Part shown: positions 1-6,552 of the stretch, piece after piece
How positions within the stretch are numbered: the stretch's first letter is position 1
Layout: each line of letters begins with the position of its first letter
Source of the DNA: Christensenella sp. UBA1252
GTDB lineage: Bacteria > Bacillota > Clostridia > Christensenellales > CAG-1252
Direction of reading: 5' to 3'
NCBI GenBank assembly: GCA_002308575.1
Contig: DBVY01000004.1
Coordinates: 3,249 to 9,800 of the forward strand
Length of the DNA stretch: 6,552 nt
The notes under the pieces: model-generated
Databases searched by the model: none
Told to the model about the DNA's origin: nothing
What the model saw: only the letters and a program-made list of their open reading frames with translations
Program-made: the position numbers and the translations under genes

Positions 1-983
1 ATCAAGTCGTCGTGCGGGTTATAACCGCCCGTTTGGTTTTCGGTAAAGAATTCGGGGTTTTCGAGTTTTCCGATATCGTGGAAAAGAGCCGCCGCCTTCG
101 CGAGGTTCGGGTTCTCCCCGATCGCGTACGCCGCCCGCTCCGAAATGTTCGCAACGGTCAAAGAGTGATTGAAGGTTCCGGGCGCTTTTTCTTCCAATTC
201 TTTCAAGAGCGGTTGGTCGAAAGAGCAAAGCTCCATCAAGCGCAAGCCCGTGTTCAAATTGAAGACGCGCTCGAAAACGGGCGAAAGGCAGAAATAAGTA
301 AAGATACTGATCGCGCCGCCGACGAGAACGGACACGCCGATCGTGATCATCTGCATCAAATCGGGTCTGCCGCCCACCGCCGCCGCGGAGATAAAGCCGA
401 GAAAACCGAAACTTACGACGACCGCCGCCGACGTAAACAAGACGCGCATACGGCTCGAAAAAGGCTTGATCAAGAAGATCATCAAGGAGCCCATACCGAC
501 GTTTACGACCAACGTCATAACCTGCAACGAAAGCTCTTCGAACACGAACTTCGTCGAATTATAGAAAAACAGAACCATACACGTCAAAACGACGGAAACG
601 CTCGTAAAGTGGGCGGACAGCGCCGCATGCTTATCGAAATCCGTGCCGAGAAGAAGGGGCAGGAACGCAAGCGGCATCGCGTAGGAATGATCGAAATGCA
701 TACAAGCGATCGCGGCGACCGCTTCGATCATCAAAATACTGTAAACCAAAATGATCGAAACGTGATCCCCTTTATCGATCATACGCATAATCAAATAGTT
801 GGAAGCGAAAAGCGAAAAGATAACGATCCCGCAAGTGATCATCGTAAAGAAATCGAACGTTACGCCGTACACCGAGCGGAACGCCGCGACGACGCCGACG
901 AGAATGGCGGACAGCACGACGAACGACAAAAGCGTAATGACGAAAAACAACGCTTTGCTTTTGGAACTCACCTGTTTCTCCAA
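1..983 (-). CDS. pgpH: 7TM-HD phosphodiesterase, PgpH (YqfF)-like, short form; 3' end beyond window
   Basis: This is the N-terminal 327 residues of a membrane-bound HD-domain protein of the PgpH family, whose characterised members hydrolyse cyclic di-AMP to pApA on the cytoplasmic side. Hydrophobic segments run from about residue 10 to 232 (roughly 10-35, 44-68, 75-96, 102-113, 127-141, 155-172, 181-204, 210-232) and form the 7TM core. The HD domain then starts near PGTFNHSL (268-275), with H273, the HDIGK motif at 302-306 and NPHD at 322-325, all family metal-site positions. I chose the TTG at 983-981 because GGAGG lies 5 bases upstream (993-989); a GTG at 971 is too far from it. The gene starts 16 bases after yqfD ends, so it is cotranscribed and probably translationally linked. 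Family members normally carry about 250 extracellular residues between the first membrane helix and the 7TM core, and these are missing here. The family call is firm; the substrate is inferred. Confidence 0.9.
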   Translation of the reverse strand, partial: MEKQVSSKSKALFFVITLLSFVVLSAILVGVVAAFRSVYGVTFDFFTMITCGIVIFSLFASNYLIMRMIDKGDHVSIILVYSILMIEAVAAIACMHFDHSYAMPLAFLPLLLGTDFDKHAALSAHFTSVSVVLTCMVLFFYNSTKFVFEELSLQVMTLVVNVGMGSLMIFLIKPFSSRMRVLFTSAAVVVSFGFLGFISAAAVGGRPDLMQMITIGVSVLVGGAISIFTYFCLSPVFERVFNLNTGLRLMELCSFDQPLLKELEEKAPGTFNHSLTVANISERAAYAIGENPNLAKAAALFHDIGKLENPEFFTENQTGGYNPHDDL

Positions 984-988
984 AGTAA

Positions 989-993
989 CCTCC
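989..993 (-). promoter_or_regulatory. Ribosome binding site fixing the TTG start of pgpH
   Basis: GGAGG on the minus strand lies within the 16-base gap after the yqfD stop and ends 5 bases before the TTG at 983. No ATG occurs nearby in this frame, so this site is the main argument for the non-ATG start. Confidence 0.75.
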
Positions 994-999
994 GAGCCC

Positions 1000-2133
1000 T
1001 TATTCGGGCGCAAACAACGAATCCAACCGTTGCTCTACCGTATAGTATAGCACTATATACAAGATATTGTCCATCTTTTTTTGTTCGACGGTCACGCCGC
1101 CCGTCGTAACCGCGTAAAAAGGAACGGACGAAAGAAGGTTTTGCGTTTCTTTCTCGATCAAAGCGGGAAGTTCGAGATCGAAGTCGTGAAAAACGACCGC
1201 GTCTCTTCGTTCGTAATACGTTCTTTCAACGACCCGAACCGAACCGCCGAGCGCTTCGAAAACGACCTTTTCCGAAAGATCATAAGACGAAAACGGGGGC
1301 GCCTTTTCCTCCCCGATTTCTTTGCCGAAAACGAACAGAGAACGCACGGCTTGTTTTATTCCCGTTCTTTCGTTTTGAACGGATATTTCGGGAAGAACGA
1401 TTTCTTTTTTGTACGTCGTTACGCCGTAAACTTCCCCCTTTGCGGGCGCTAAGCCTTCCCCTTCCGTAAACGTATATACGGGCGCGATCAGGACGTCGCC
1501 CTTCTTCACTTTGTCGCCGATCTTGACGAACGGCGTTCCGCTTTCCGCAACGATCTTCGTGATCACGGCGGAAAGGCGAGCGCGGACAGGCTCGAAGGAC
1601 TCTTTTTCCGTATCGGAAGAAGGAAGCTCTTCTTTGATTTCCACGAGCAAGCGGTTGCCCTTGATCCGAACCGATGCGAACGAAACGCCGTCGAGCGCGG
1701 AAACGTCGCTTCGGATCGAAGGAACGTCCACCTGCCCTTTGAACGTAAACCCGTCGATCTTATGCGCCTCCAAAACGGCGGCGATCGTCTTTGTGTTTAC
1801 GAATCGGTTTCCGGATATCTCCGTTCGATACACGAAGCATTGAAAAAAGGAAAACGCCATAACGGACAAAACGGTTGCCGCGGCGAAGACGGGCCGCGCT
1901 TTCAAAAAGGAGAGAATGCGTTTCCCCGTTCGCTCGCGCACGCGGTTCCTTTCGATCCTTTCCGCGGTCAGGATCGCCTCGAGCGCTCGTTCCCCGCCCC
2001 GTTCGACCGAGAATGCGGTTTTATTTTCTCCGAGCGTAACGTCATAGATCGTAACGCCCGCTTTGACCGCTTTCCGCATCAGATAGGCGGCTCTTTTCGT
2101 CGGAACCGCATAACGCGTCCGATCACGCTTCAT
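1000..2133 (-). CDS. yqfD: Sporulation protein YqfD
   Basis: The 377-residue protein belongs to the YqfD family of sporulation proteins, which in Bacillus subtilis are made in the mother cell under sigma E; the molecular role is poorly defined. A basic N-terminal cytoplasmic part of about 80 residues is followed by one membrane segment (about 82-102, AAATVLSVMAFSFF) and a long outer portion. Residues 104-128 (EISGNRFVNTKTIAAVLEAH) resemble a POTRA-like fold start, and the family hallmark of VKKGDVL (209-215) followed by GEVYG (233-237) is present. Its length is close to the usual 390-400. The ATG overlaps the end of yqfC by 11 bases, and GGAG sits about 9 bases upstream inside yqfC, so translation is probably coupled. 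The C-terminus ends in FAPE just before the pgpH ribosome binding site. The family call rests on the domain pattern and the yqfC neighbour. Confidence 0.9.
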   Translation of the reverse strand: MKRDRTRYAVPTKRAAYLMRKAVKAGVTIYDVTLGENKTAFSVERGGERALEAILTAERIERNRVRERTGKRILSFLKARPVFAAATVLSVMAFSFFQCFVYRTEISGNRFVNTKTIAAVLEAHKIDGFTFKGQVDVPSIRSDVSALDGVSFASVRIKGNRLLVEIKEELPSSDTEKESFEPVRARLSAVITKIVAESGTPFVKIGDKVKKGDVLIAPVYTFTEGEGLAPAKGEVYGVTTYKKEIVLPEISVQNERTGIKQAVRSLFVFGKEIGEEKAPPFSSYDLSEKVVFEALGGSVRVVERTYYERRDAVVFHDFDLELPALIEKETQNLLSSVPFYAVTTGGVTVEQKKMDNILYIVLYYTVEQRLDSLFAPE

Positions 2134-2389
2134 ATAACTTCTCCACGCCTTGGATCGATCCCGAAACGAAGACCTCTTCTCGGCTTGCCGACCGAACGAC
2201 GAGTTTTTCGCCGTACACCCGCACTTTTCCTCCTTTAACGCGGACGACGACCTCCTCGTTCGAGATGATTTGCAATCCCTTTTGCCCCGAGATCAACGCG
2301 CGCGAATCGTCGATCAGCGTGATCTCGTAACGGGAGGATAGCGCGTCCGGATCCCCGAAACGCGAACGGATATCTTCGATATAAGCCAT
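2123..2389 (-). CDS. yqfC: Sporulation protein YqfC (YabP/YqfC family)
   Basis: This 88-residue protein matches the YabP/YqfC family of small, beta-rich sporulation proteins. The family pattern of a short N-terminal helix followed by ITLIDDSRALI (23-33), KGLQIISNEEVVV (37-49), a GGKVRVYGEKLVV strand pair (53-65) and a closing EEVFVSGSIQGVEKL (71-85) is visible. Members are usually about 90 residues, so it appears complete. It is the first gene of the yqfC-yqfD-pgpH operon and overlaps yqfD by 11 bases. The start is odd because the bases before ATG are pyrimidine-rich and carry no Shine-Dalgarno sequence, and no other good start lies in frame. Either the mRNA is nearly leaderless or another signal drives initiation. 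The partner YqfD directly downstream supports the assignment. Confidence 0.9.
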   Translation of the reverse strand: MAYIEDIRSRFGDPDALSSRYEITLIDDSRALISGQKGLQIISNEEVVVRVKGGKVRVYGEKLVVRSASREEVFVSGSIQGVEKLYEA

Positions 2390-2394
2390 ACCAA

Positions 2395-2434
2395 AGGATA
2401 TGAAAACATAAAGGTTTTTATGTTAACGAATCAA
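2395..2434 (-). promoter_or_regulatory. Candidate promoter region for yqfC-yqfD-pgpH (sigma E-like and sigma A-like readings)
   Basis: Two readings are possible in the same 40 bases. A sigma E-like pair has ATA at 2421-2419, a 16-base spacer and CATATCCT at 2402-2395 (consensus CATACAaT), which suits a sporulation gene. It would start transcription almost at the ATG. A sigma A-like pair has TTGATT at 2434-2429, an 18-base spacer and TATGTT at 2410-2405, each 4 of 6 to consensus. Sigma E control is known for the yqfCD genes of B. subtilis; here it is an inference. Confidence 0.4.
2405..2424. repeat. Perfect 8-bp inverted repeat upstream of yqfC
   Basis: The arms AACATAAA (2405-2412) and TTTATGTT (2417-2424) are exact reverse complements around a 4-base spacer. 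The element lies inside the candidate promoter, between its upstream and downstream boxes, so it could be an operator. It is AT-only apart from one G:C pair per arm, so chance cannot be excluded. Confidence 0.5.
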
Positions 2435-2442
2435 CGTAGCGC

Positions 2443-2476
2443 AAAAAAAGAGAGGCGCAACGAACGTTGCGCCTCT
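2443..2476 (-). terminator. Intrinsic terminator of groES-groEL
   Basis: On the minus strand, 18 bases after the groEL stop, AGAGGCGCAAC pairs perfectly with GTTGCGCCTCT (11 bp, GC-rich) around a GTTC loop and runs into CTTTTTTT. It is a textbook Rho-independent terminator, and it separates groEL from yqfC, whose ATG is about 53 bases further on. Confidence 0.95.
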
Positions 2477-2493
2477 TGGTGATTATTGACGGA

Positions 2494-4424
<1,931 letters not shown>

Positions 4425-4468
4425 ATTTTCAATACGTCCTCCTTTTATAACCTATATTACTGCAATGA

Positions 4469-4497
4469 ATTATATCACTTACCCTTTTATCGGGCAA
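4469..4497 (-). promoter_or_regulatory. Housekeeping promoter of groES-groEL
   Basis: On the minus strand TTGCCC (4497-4492, 4 of 6 to consensus) is followed by a 17-base spacer and a perfect TATAAT (4474-4469). Transcription would begin near 4462, giving a leader of about 40 bases before groES. No complete CIRCE or CtsR site overlaps it. Confidence 0.8.
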
Positions 4498-4528
4498 GCA
4501 ACTGAACGCATTTTTCAAAGCCTATTTT

Positions 4529-4540
4529 ATTTTATCACTC
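4529..4540 (-). promoter_or_regulatory. Possible second groESL promoter box or CIRCE half-site
   Basis: Minus-strand AGTGATAAAAT (4539-4529) repeats, with one change, the AGTGATATAAT that contains the main -10 box exactly 60 bases downstream. TAAAAT at 4534-4529 lies 19 bases after TTGAAA (4559-4554), which is wide for a promoter. Read on the plus strand, TTATCACTC (4532-4540) matches the CIRCE left arm TTAGCACTC at 8 of 9 positions, but there is no right arm. Function is uncertain. Confidence 0.25.
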
Positions 4541-4607
4541 GAAAAGGATCGATTTTCAAGTTTCGTGCCATCTATTTTCGAAAACCTTGTCGAATCTCGA
4601 CGAAAAG

Positions 4608-4655
4608 AAAAAAAAGAAAGGTCTGAAAAGAAGCCTTTTTCTTCTTTCCGAACCT
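4608..4655 (-). terminator. Intrinsic terminator of the alpha/beta hydrolase gene
   Basis: On the minus strand, AGGTTCGGAAAGAAG (4655-4641) pairs with CTTCTTTTCAGACCT (4633-4619) over 15 positions with one C-A mismatch and two G-T wobbles. The loop has 7 bases. A run of eight T lies at 4615-4608. It begins about 48 bases after the hydrolase stop and isolates the gene from groES. Confidence 0.85.
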
Positions 4656-4685
4656 TCCGTCAAACCGATTGTGCGGTCTGATTTT

Positions 4686-4716
4686 TATTACACTTGTTGA
4701 ATATTAAACTTGTTGA
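4686..4716. repeat. Tandem 15-base direct repeat (period 16) across the hydrolase stop codon
   Basis: The copies TATTACACTTGTTGA (4686-4700) and TATTAAACTTGTTGA (4702-4716) differ at one base and are separated by one base. The right copy encodes the last codons and the stop of the hydrolase on the minus strand; the left copy lies just after the stop. It looks like a small tandem duplication. Confidence 0.85.
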
Positions 4717-5639
4717 GCTTTCTTGGCGACGACTCTCTTGATAAATTCGAGAAAATCCGCATAAACCTCGTCTTTGTTGATCTCGTTCAAGATCTCGTGA
4801 CGAGCTTCGGGATAGAGCTTGATATCCAAATCGGACAGACCAAGAGCCTTGTACTCTTCGTAAAGCTTGGAAACGAGGGAACCGTTTCCTCCGACGGGAT
4901 CCTTATCTCCGCTCGCGATCAAAACCGGAAGACCTTTCGGGATCGATTCGAGCGCGGGCGCGGTATAGACCGTCTTTAAGCCCTCAAAGAAACTCTTTTG
5001 GAACGCGATGGACATATCGAAAGAACCGCCGCAGAAATCATCGGCGAGGTACTCTTTTACGACTTTCGTATCGCGCGTTAACCAAGCAAAAGGTTGATTC
5101 TCGCTCTTAAATTGCTTATCGTACGCGCCGAAAGACAGCTTACCGATGAGTTTCGCGGGCTTCTTGCCTCCGCAAAGGGAATTTTGAAGCTTGGCAACGA
5201 CTCTGCCGAACGCGACTTGCGCCGTGTCCATATAAGCGGAACCGGAAAGGATTACGCCGGCAAGCGCCTCCCCGTTCCTCTCGATGTACGCCTGAGAAAG
5301 AAAGCTGCCGTAAGAATGCCCCAAAAGGACGATCGGAAGTTTGAATTTTTTCTCGGCATATCCGGTCAAAGCGATCATATCGCTGACCGTGTCGTTATAG
5401 CTGTCGCCTTCGACGATACCCCTATTGTCGTATCCGCAAGTTTTTCCGTGGCCGCGATGATCCTCCGCCACCACAATATATCCGTTCGCATTTAAATAAG
5501 AAGCGAAATTATCATATCTGCCGCAATGCTCGCCCATTCCGTGAGCTATCTGAACGACGCCTACGGGTTTATCAACGTCATCCCAGCAATAGCAGGCGAT
5601 TTCCGTAGCGTCAAAAGTATTTAACAAAAACTCTTTCAT
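4704..5639 (-). CDS. Alpha/beta hydrolase, lysophospholipase / monoacylglycerol lipase type (Hydrolase_4)
   Basis: The 311-residue cytosolic protein has the alpha/beta-hydrolase fold of the PldB/monoglyceride lipase group, which cleaves lysophospholipids, monoacylglycerols or other esters; its own substrate is unknown. The oxyanion motif HGMGEH is at 33-38, the DHRGHGKT motif at 60-67, and the nucleophile elbow GHSYG at 107-111 gives Ser109. The acid is Asp247 in SGDKDPVG, and the base is His281 in PEARHEI. The region between about 140 and 225 would be the lid. There is no signal peptide or membrane segment. AGGAGG lies 5 bases before the ATG (5650-5645). It has its own promoter (5715-5687) and terminator, so it is a single-gene unit divergent from murG. 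The fold and triad are secure; the substrate is not. Confidence 0.93.
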   Translation of the reverse strand: MKEFLLNTFDATEIACYCWDDVDKPVGVVQIAHGMGEHCGRYDNFASYLNANGYIVVAEDHRGHGKTCGYDNRGIVEGDSYNDTVSDMIALTGYAEKKFKLPIVLLGHSYGSFLSQAYIERNGEALAGVILSGSAYMDTAQVAFGRVVAKLQNSLCGGKKPAKLIGKLSFGAYDKQFKSENQPFAWLTRDTKVVKEYLADDFCGGSFDMSIAFQKSFFEGLKTVYTAPALESIPKGLPVLIASGDKDPVGGNGSLVSKLYEEYKALGLSDLDIKLYPEARHEILNEINKDEVYADFLEFIKRVVAKKAQQV

Positions 5640-5686
5640 GCTAACCTCCTTGTAAAGATTATGAAAAAAGTTCTTTTCACAACAAT

Positions 5687-5715
5687 ATTATACATAAATT
5701 ATATTATAAAATCAA
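5687..5715 (-). promoter_or_regulatory. Housekeeping promoter of the alpha/beta hydrolase gene
   Basis: On the minus strand TTGATT (5715-5710) and a perfect TATAAT (5692-5687) are separated by 17 bases. The leader would be about 40 bases and ends in AAGGAGGTTAGC before the ATG. A second TATAAT-like word within the spacer reflects the AT richness. Confidence 0.75.
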
Positions 5716-5732
5716 GCATAAATGTAGAATAA

Positions 5733-5761
5733 TTGAGATAAAATCGGTCGAAAATCAAAAT
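5733..5761 (+). promoter_or_regulatory. Candidate promoter of murG
   Basis: TTGAGA (5733-5738, 5 of 6 to consensus) is followed by a 17-base spacer and CAAAAT (5756-5761, 4 of 6). The region is AT-rich and other pairings are possible. With murG first and divergent from the hydrolase, a promoter must lie somewhere between about 5700 and 5790, so the location is plausible but the exact boxes are uncertain. Confidence 0.4.
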
Positions 5762-5793
5762 TATCGATATATTTATTTTACATTTTTTGAAAT

Positions 5794-5799
5794 AGGAGG
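5794..5799 (+). promoter_or_regulatory. Ribosome binding site of murG with short spacing
   Basis: AGGAGG ends 3 bases before the ATG at 5803, closer than the usual 5-9. No alternative start fits the GGGTAGH position better, so the ATG is kept. Confidence 0.6.
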
Positions 5800-5802
5800 A
5801 TT

Positions 5803-6552
5803 ATGAAAACGAACGTTGCGCTCGTTGGGGGCGGCACGGCGGGCCATATAACGCCCAATCTCGCCCTTGTTCCCGAACTCAAAACGAAATTCGATACCGT
5901 CATCTACATCGGCTCGCCGTCCTCGATGGAAGAAGACCTCTGTAAAAAGGCAAATATTCCGTTTTATCCGACAGAAACAAGGAAGTTTTATCGCAAGAAG
6001 TTATGGAAAAACATCGTCCTTCCTTTCACTTTGTTCAAAGGGATCCGAGAGGCTCGAAAAATCTTGAAAGCGCAATCGATCTCCGTCGTGTTTTCAAAAG
6101 GAGGTTACGCGGCGATCCCAACCGTCCTCGCCGCGCATTCGCTCGGGATCCCGATTGTCTGCCATGAAAGCGATCGTTCTCTCGGGCTTGCCAATAAACT
6201 GACGGCGAAGATCGCGGATAAAACGTACACGGCGTTCCCGAATTCTTTTAAAAAAGCGTCCGTTTTGCAAACGCCGATCCGAAAAGAGATCTTTTCAGGC
6301 GTTCCTATGGACGTTTTCCGCGAAAAAAAGCCCGTCGTTCTCTTTATGGGAGGCTCGCTCGGCGCCGCTGCGATCAATGACGCTCTGTCCGCCTGCTTCG
6401 CCGACCTTACTAAAAAGTATAATATTCTCCATATCTCGGGAAAAACCGCCACGCCGATCAAAACGCCTTCCTACGTCTGCGTTCCGTTTGCGGATAACAT
6501 CGAAGACTATTTCGCAACGGCGGACGTCGTGATTTGCCGAGCCGGCGCCTCT
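5803..6552 (+). CDS. murG: MurG, lipid II-forming N-acetylglucosaminyltransferase (S. aureus-like form); 3' end beyond window
   Basis: The first 250 residues of MurG, the peripheral membrane GT-B enzyme that transfers GlcNAc from UDP-GlcNAc to lipid I on the inner face of the membrane. The N-domain carries GGGTAGH (9-15), the loop FSKGGYAAIP (97-106) and HESDRSLGLANK (121-132). The C-domain begins near 176 with VLFMGGSLGAAAIN (179-192), then HISGK (210-214) and DVVICRAGAS (241-250). The remaining 100 or so residues, including the UDP-binding end, lie outside the window. The wording of SKGGY, HESD, MGGSLG and HISGK is close to what I recall of S. aureus MurG, whereas B. subtilis MurG has TGGY and HEQN. 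AGGAGG is 3 bases before the ATG. It heads a plus-strand unit and no other wall or division gene is visible on either side. Confidence 0.95.
   Translation, partial: MKTNVALVGGGTAGHITPNLALVPELKTKFDTVIYIGSPSSMEEDLCKKANIPFYPTETRKFYRKKLWKNIVLPFTLFKGIREARKILKAQSISVVFSKGGYAAIPTVLAAHSLGIPIVCHESDRSLGLANKLTAKIADKTYTAFPNSFKKASVLQTPIRKEIFSGVPMDVFREKKPVVLFMGGSLGAAAINDALSACFADLTKKYNILHISGKTATPIKTPSYVCVPFADNIEDYFATADVVICRAGAS

Noticed and set aside
12..1109. 365-codon open frame on the plus strand opposite pgpH
   Set aside because: The product is a highly charged, low-complexity protein full of Arg, Asp, Gln and His, as expected from the antisense of a hydrophobic protein. The minus strand encodes a clear 7TM-HD protein.
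4532..4558. CIRCE element upstream of groES
   Set aside because: The left arm matches at 8 of 9 positions, but the sequence 9 bases on (CGATTTTCA) does not resemble GAGTGCTAA, so there is no inverted repeat.
4587..4604. Hairpin GTCGA-ATC-TCGAC before the groES promoter
   Set aside because: The stem is only 5 bp with a 3-base loop, and it sits next to the much better terminator at 4608-4655. I cannot assign it a role.
4425..4703. Small RNA or riboswitch in the groES-hydrolase gap
   Set aside because: The gap is explained by the groES promoter and leader and the hydrolase terminator; I see no other stable structure or conserved riboswitch core.
5661..5680. TGAAAA/TTTTCA inverted repeat in the hydrolase leader
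   Set aside because: Six AT-rich pairs around a six-base loop are expected by chance in a stretch this AT-rich, and no T-run or regulator motif supports it.
6105..6461. 118-codon minus-strand frame inside murG
   Set aside because: It lies wholly opposite conserved MurG motifs, has no ribosome binding site and resembles no family I know.

Overview
The window looks like a housekeeping and sporulation segment of a chromosome from an anaerobic, probably spore-forming member of the Bacillota (Clostridia-like). The evidence is a yqfC-yqfD sporulation pair followed by a PgpH-type 7TM-HD protein, AGGAGG-type ribosome binding sites, TTGxxx-N17-TATAAT promoters, and a MurG that most resembles the Staphylococcus aureus form. 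GC content appears to be near 50% in the genes and drops sharply in the intergenic gaps. I see no mobile element, CRISPR array, RNA gene or prophage. The exact taxon is an inference and could be an uncultured lineage.

Layout from left to right. Positions 1-2389 hold a minus-strand operon, yqfC (2389-2123), yqfD (2133-1000) and a PgpH-like c-di-AMP phosphodiesterase that starts at a TTG at 983 and runs off the left edge. yqfC and yqfD overlap by 11 bases. The gap between yqfD and pgpH is 16 bases, so phoH, which sits there in Bacillus and many Clostridia, is absent. The PgpH-like protein lacks the large extracellular domain normal for the family. Positions 2443-4497 hold the minus-strand groES-groEL operon, with a clear housekeeping promoter and a strong intrinsic terminator but no CIRCE operator.

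Positions 4608-5715 hold a single-gene minus-strand unit, an alpha/beta hydrolase of the lysophospholipase/monoacylglycerol lipase type with its own promoter and terminator. It is divergent from the plus-strand murG, which starts at 5803 and runs off the right edge. The 163-base AT-rich gap between them carries the divergent promoters.

The genes do not form one pathway. GroES and GroEL make the chaperonin. YqfC and YqfD are sporulation factors of the mother-cell programme. The PgpH-like protein is expected to break down cyclic di-AMP, and MurG completes lipid II for cell-wall synthesis. I did not find a new multi-gene system. The points most worth following up are the shortened PgpH with no phoH, the unusual 5' end of yqfC, the repeated element in the groESL promoter region, and the S. 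aureus-type MurG outside a division cluster.
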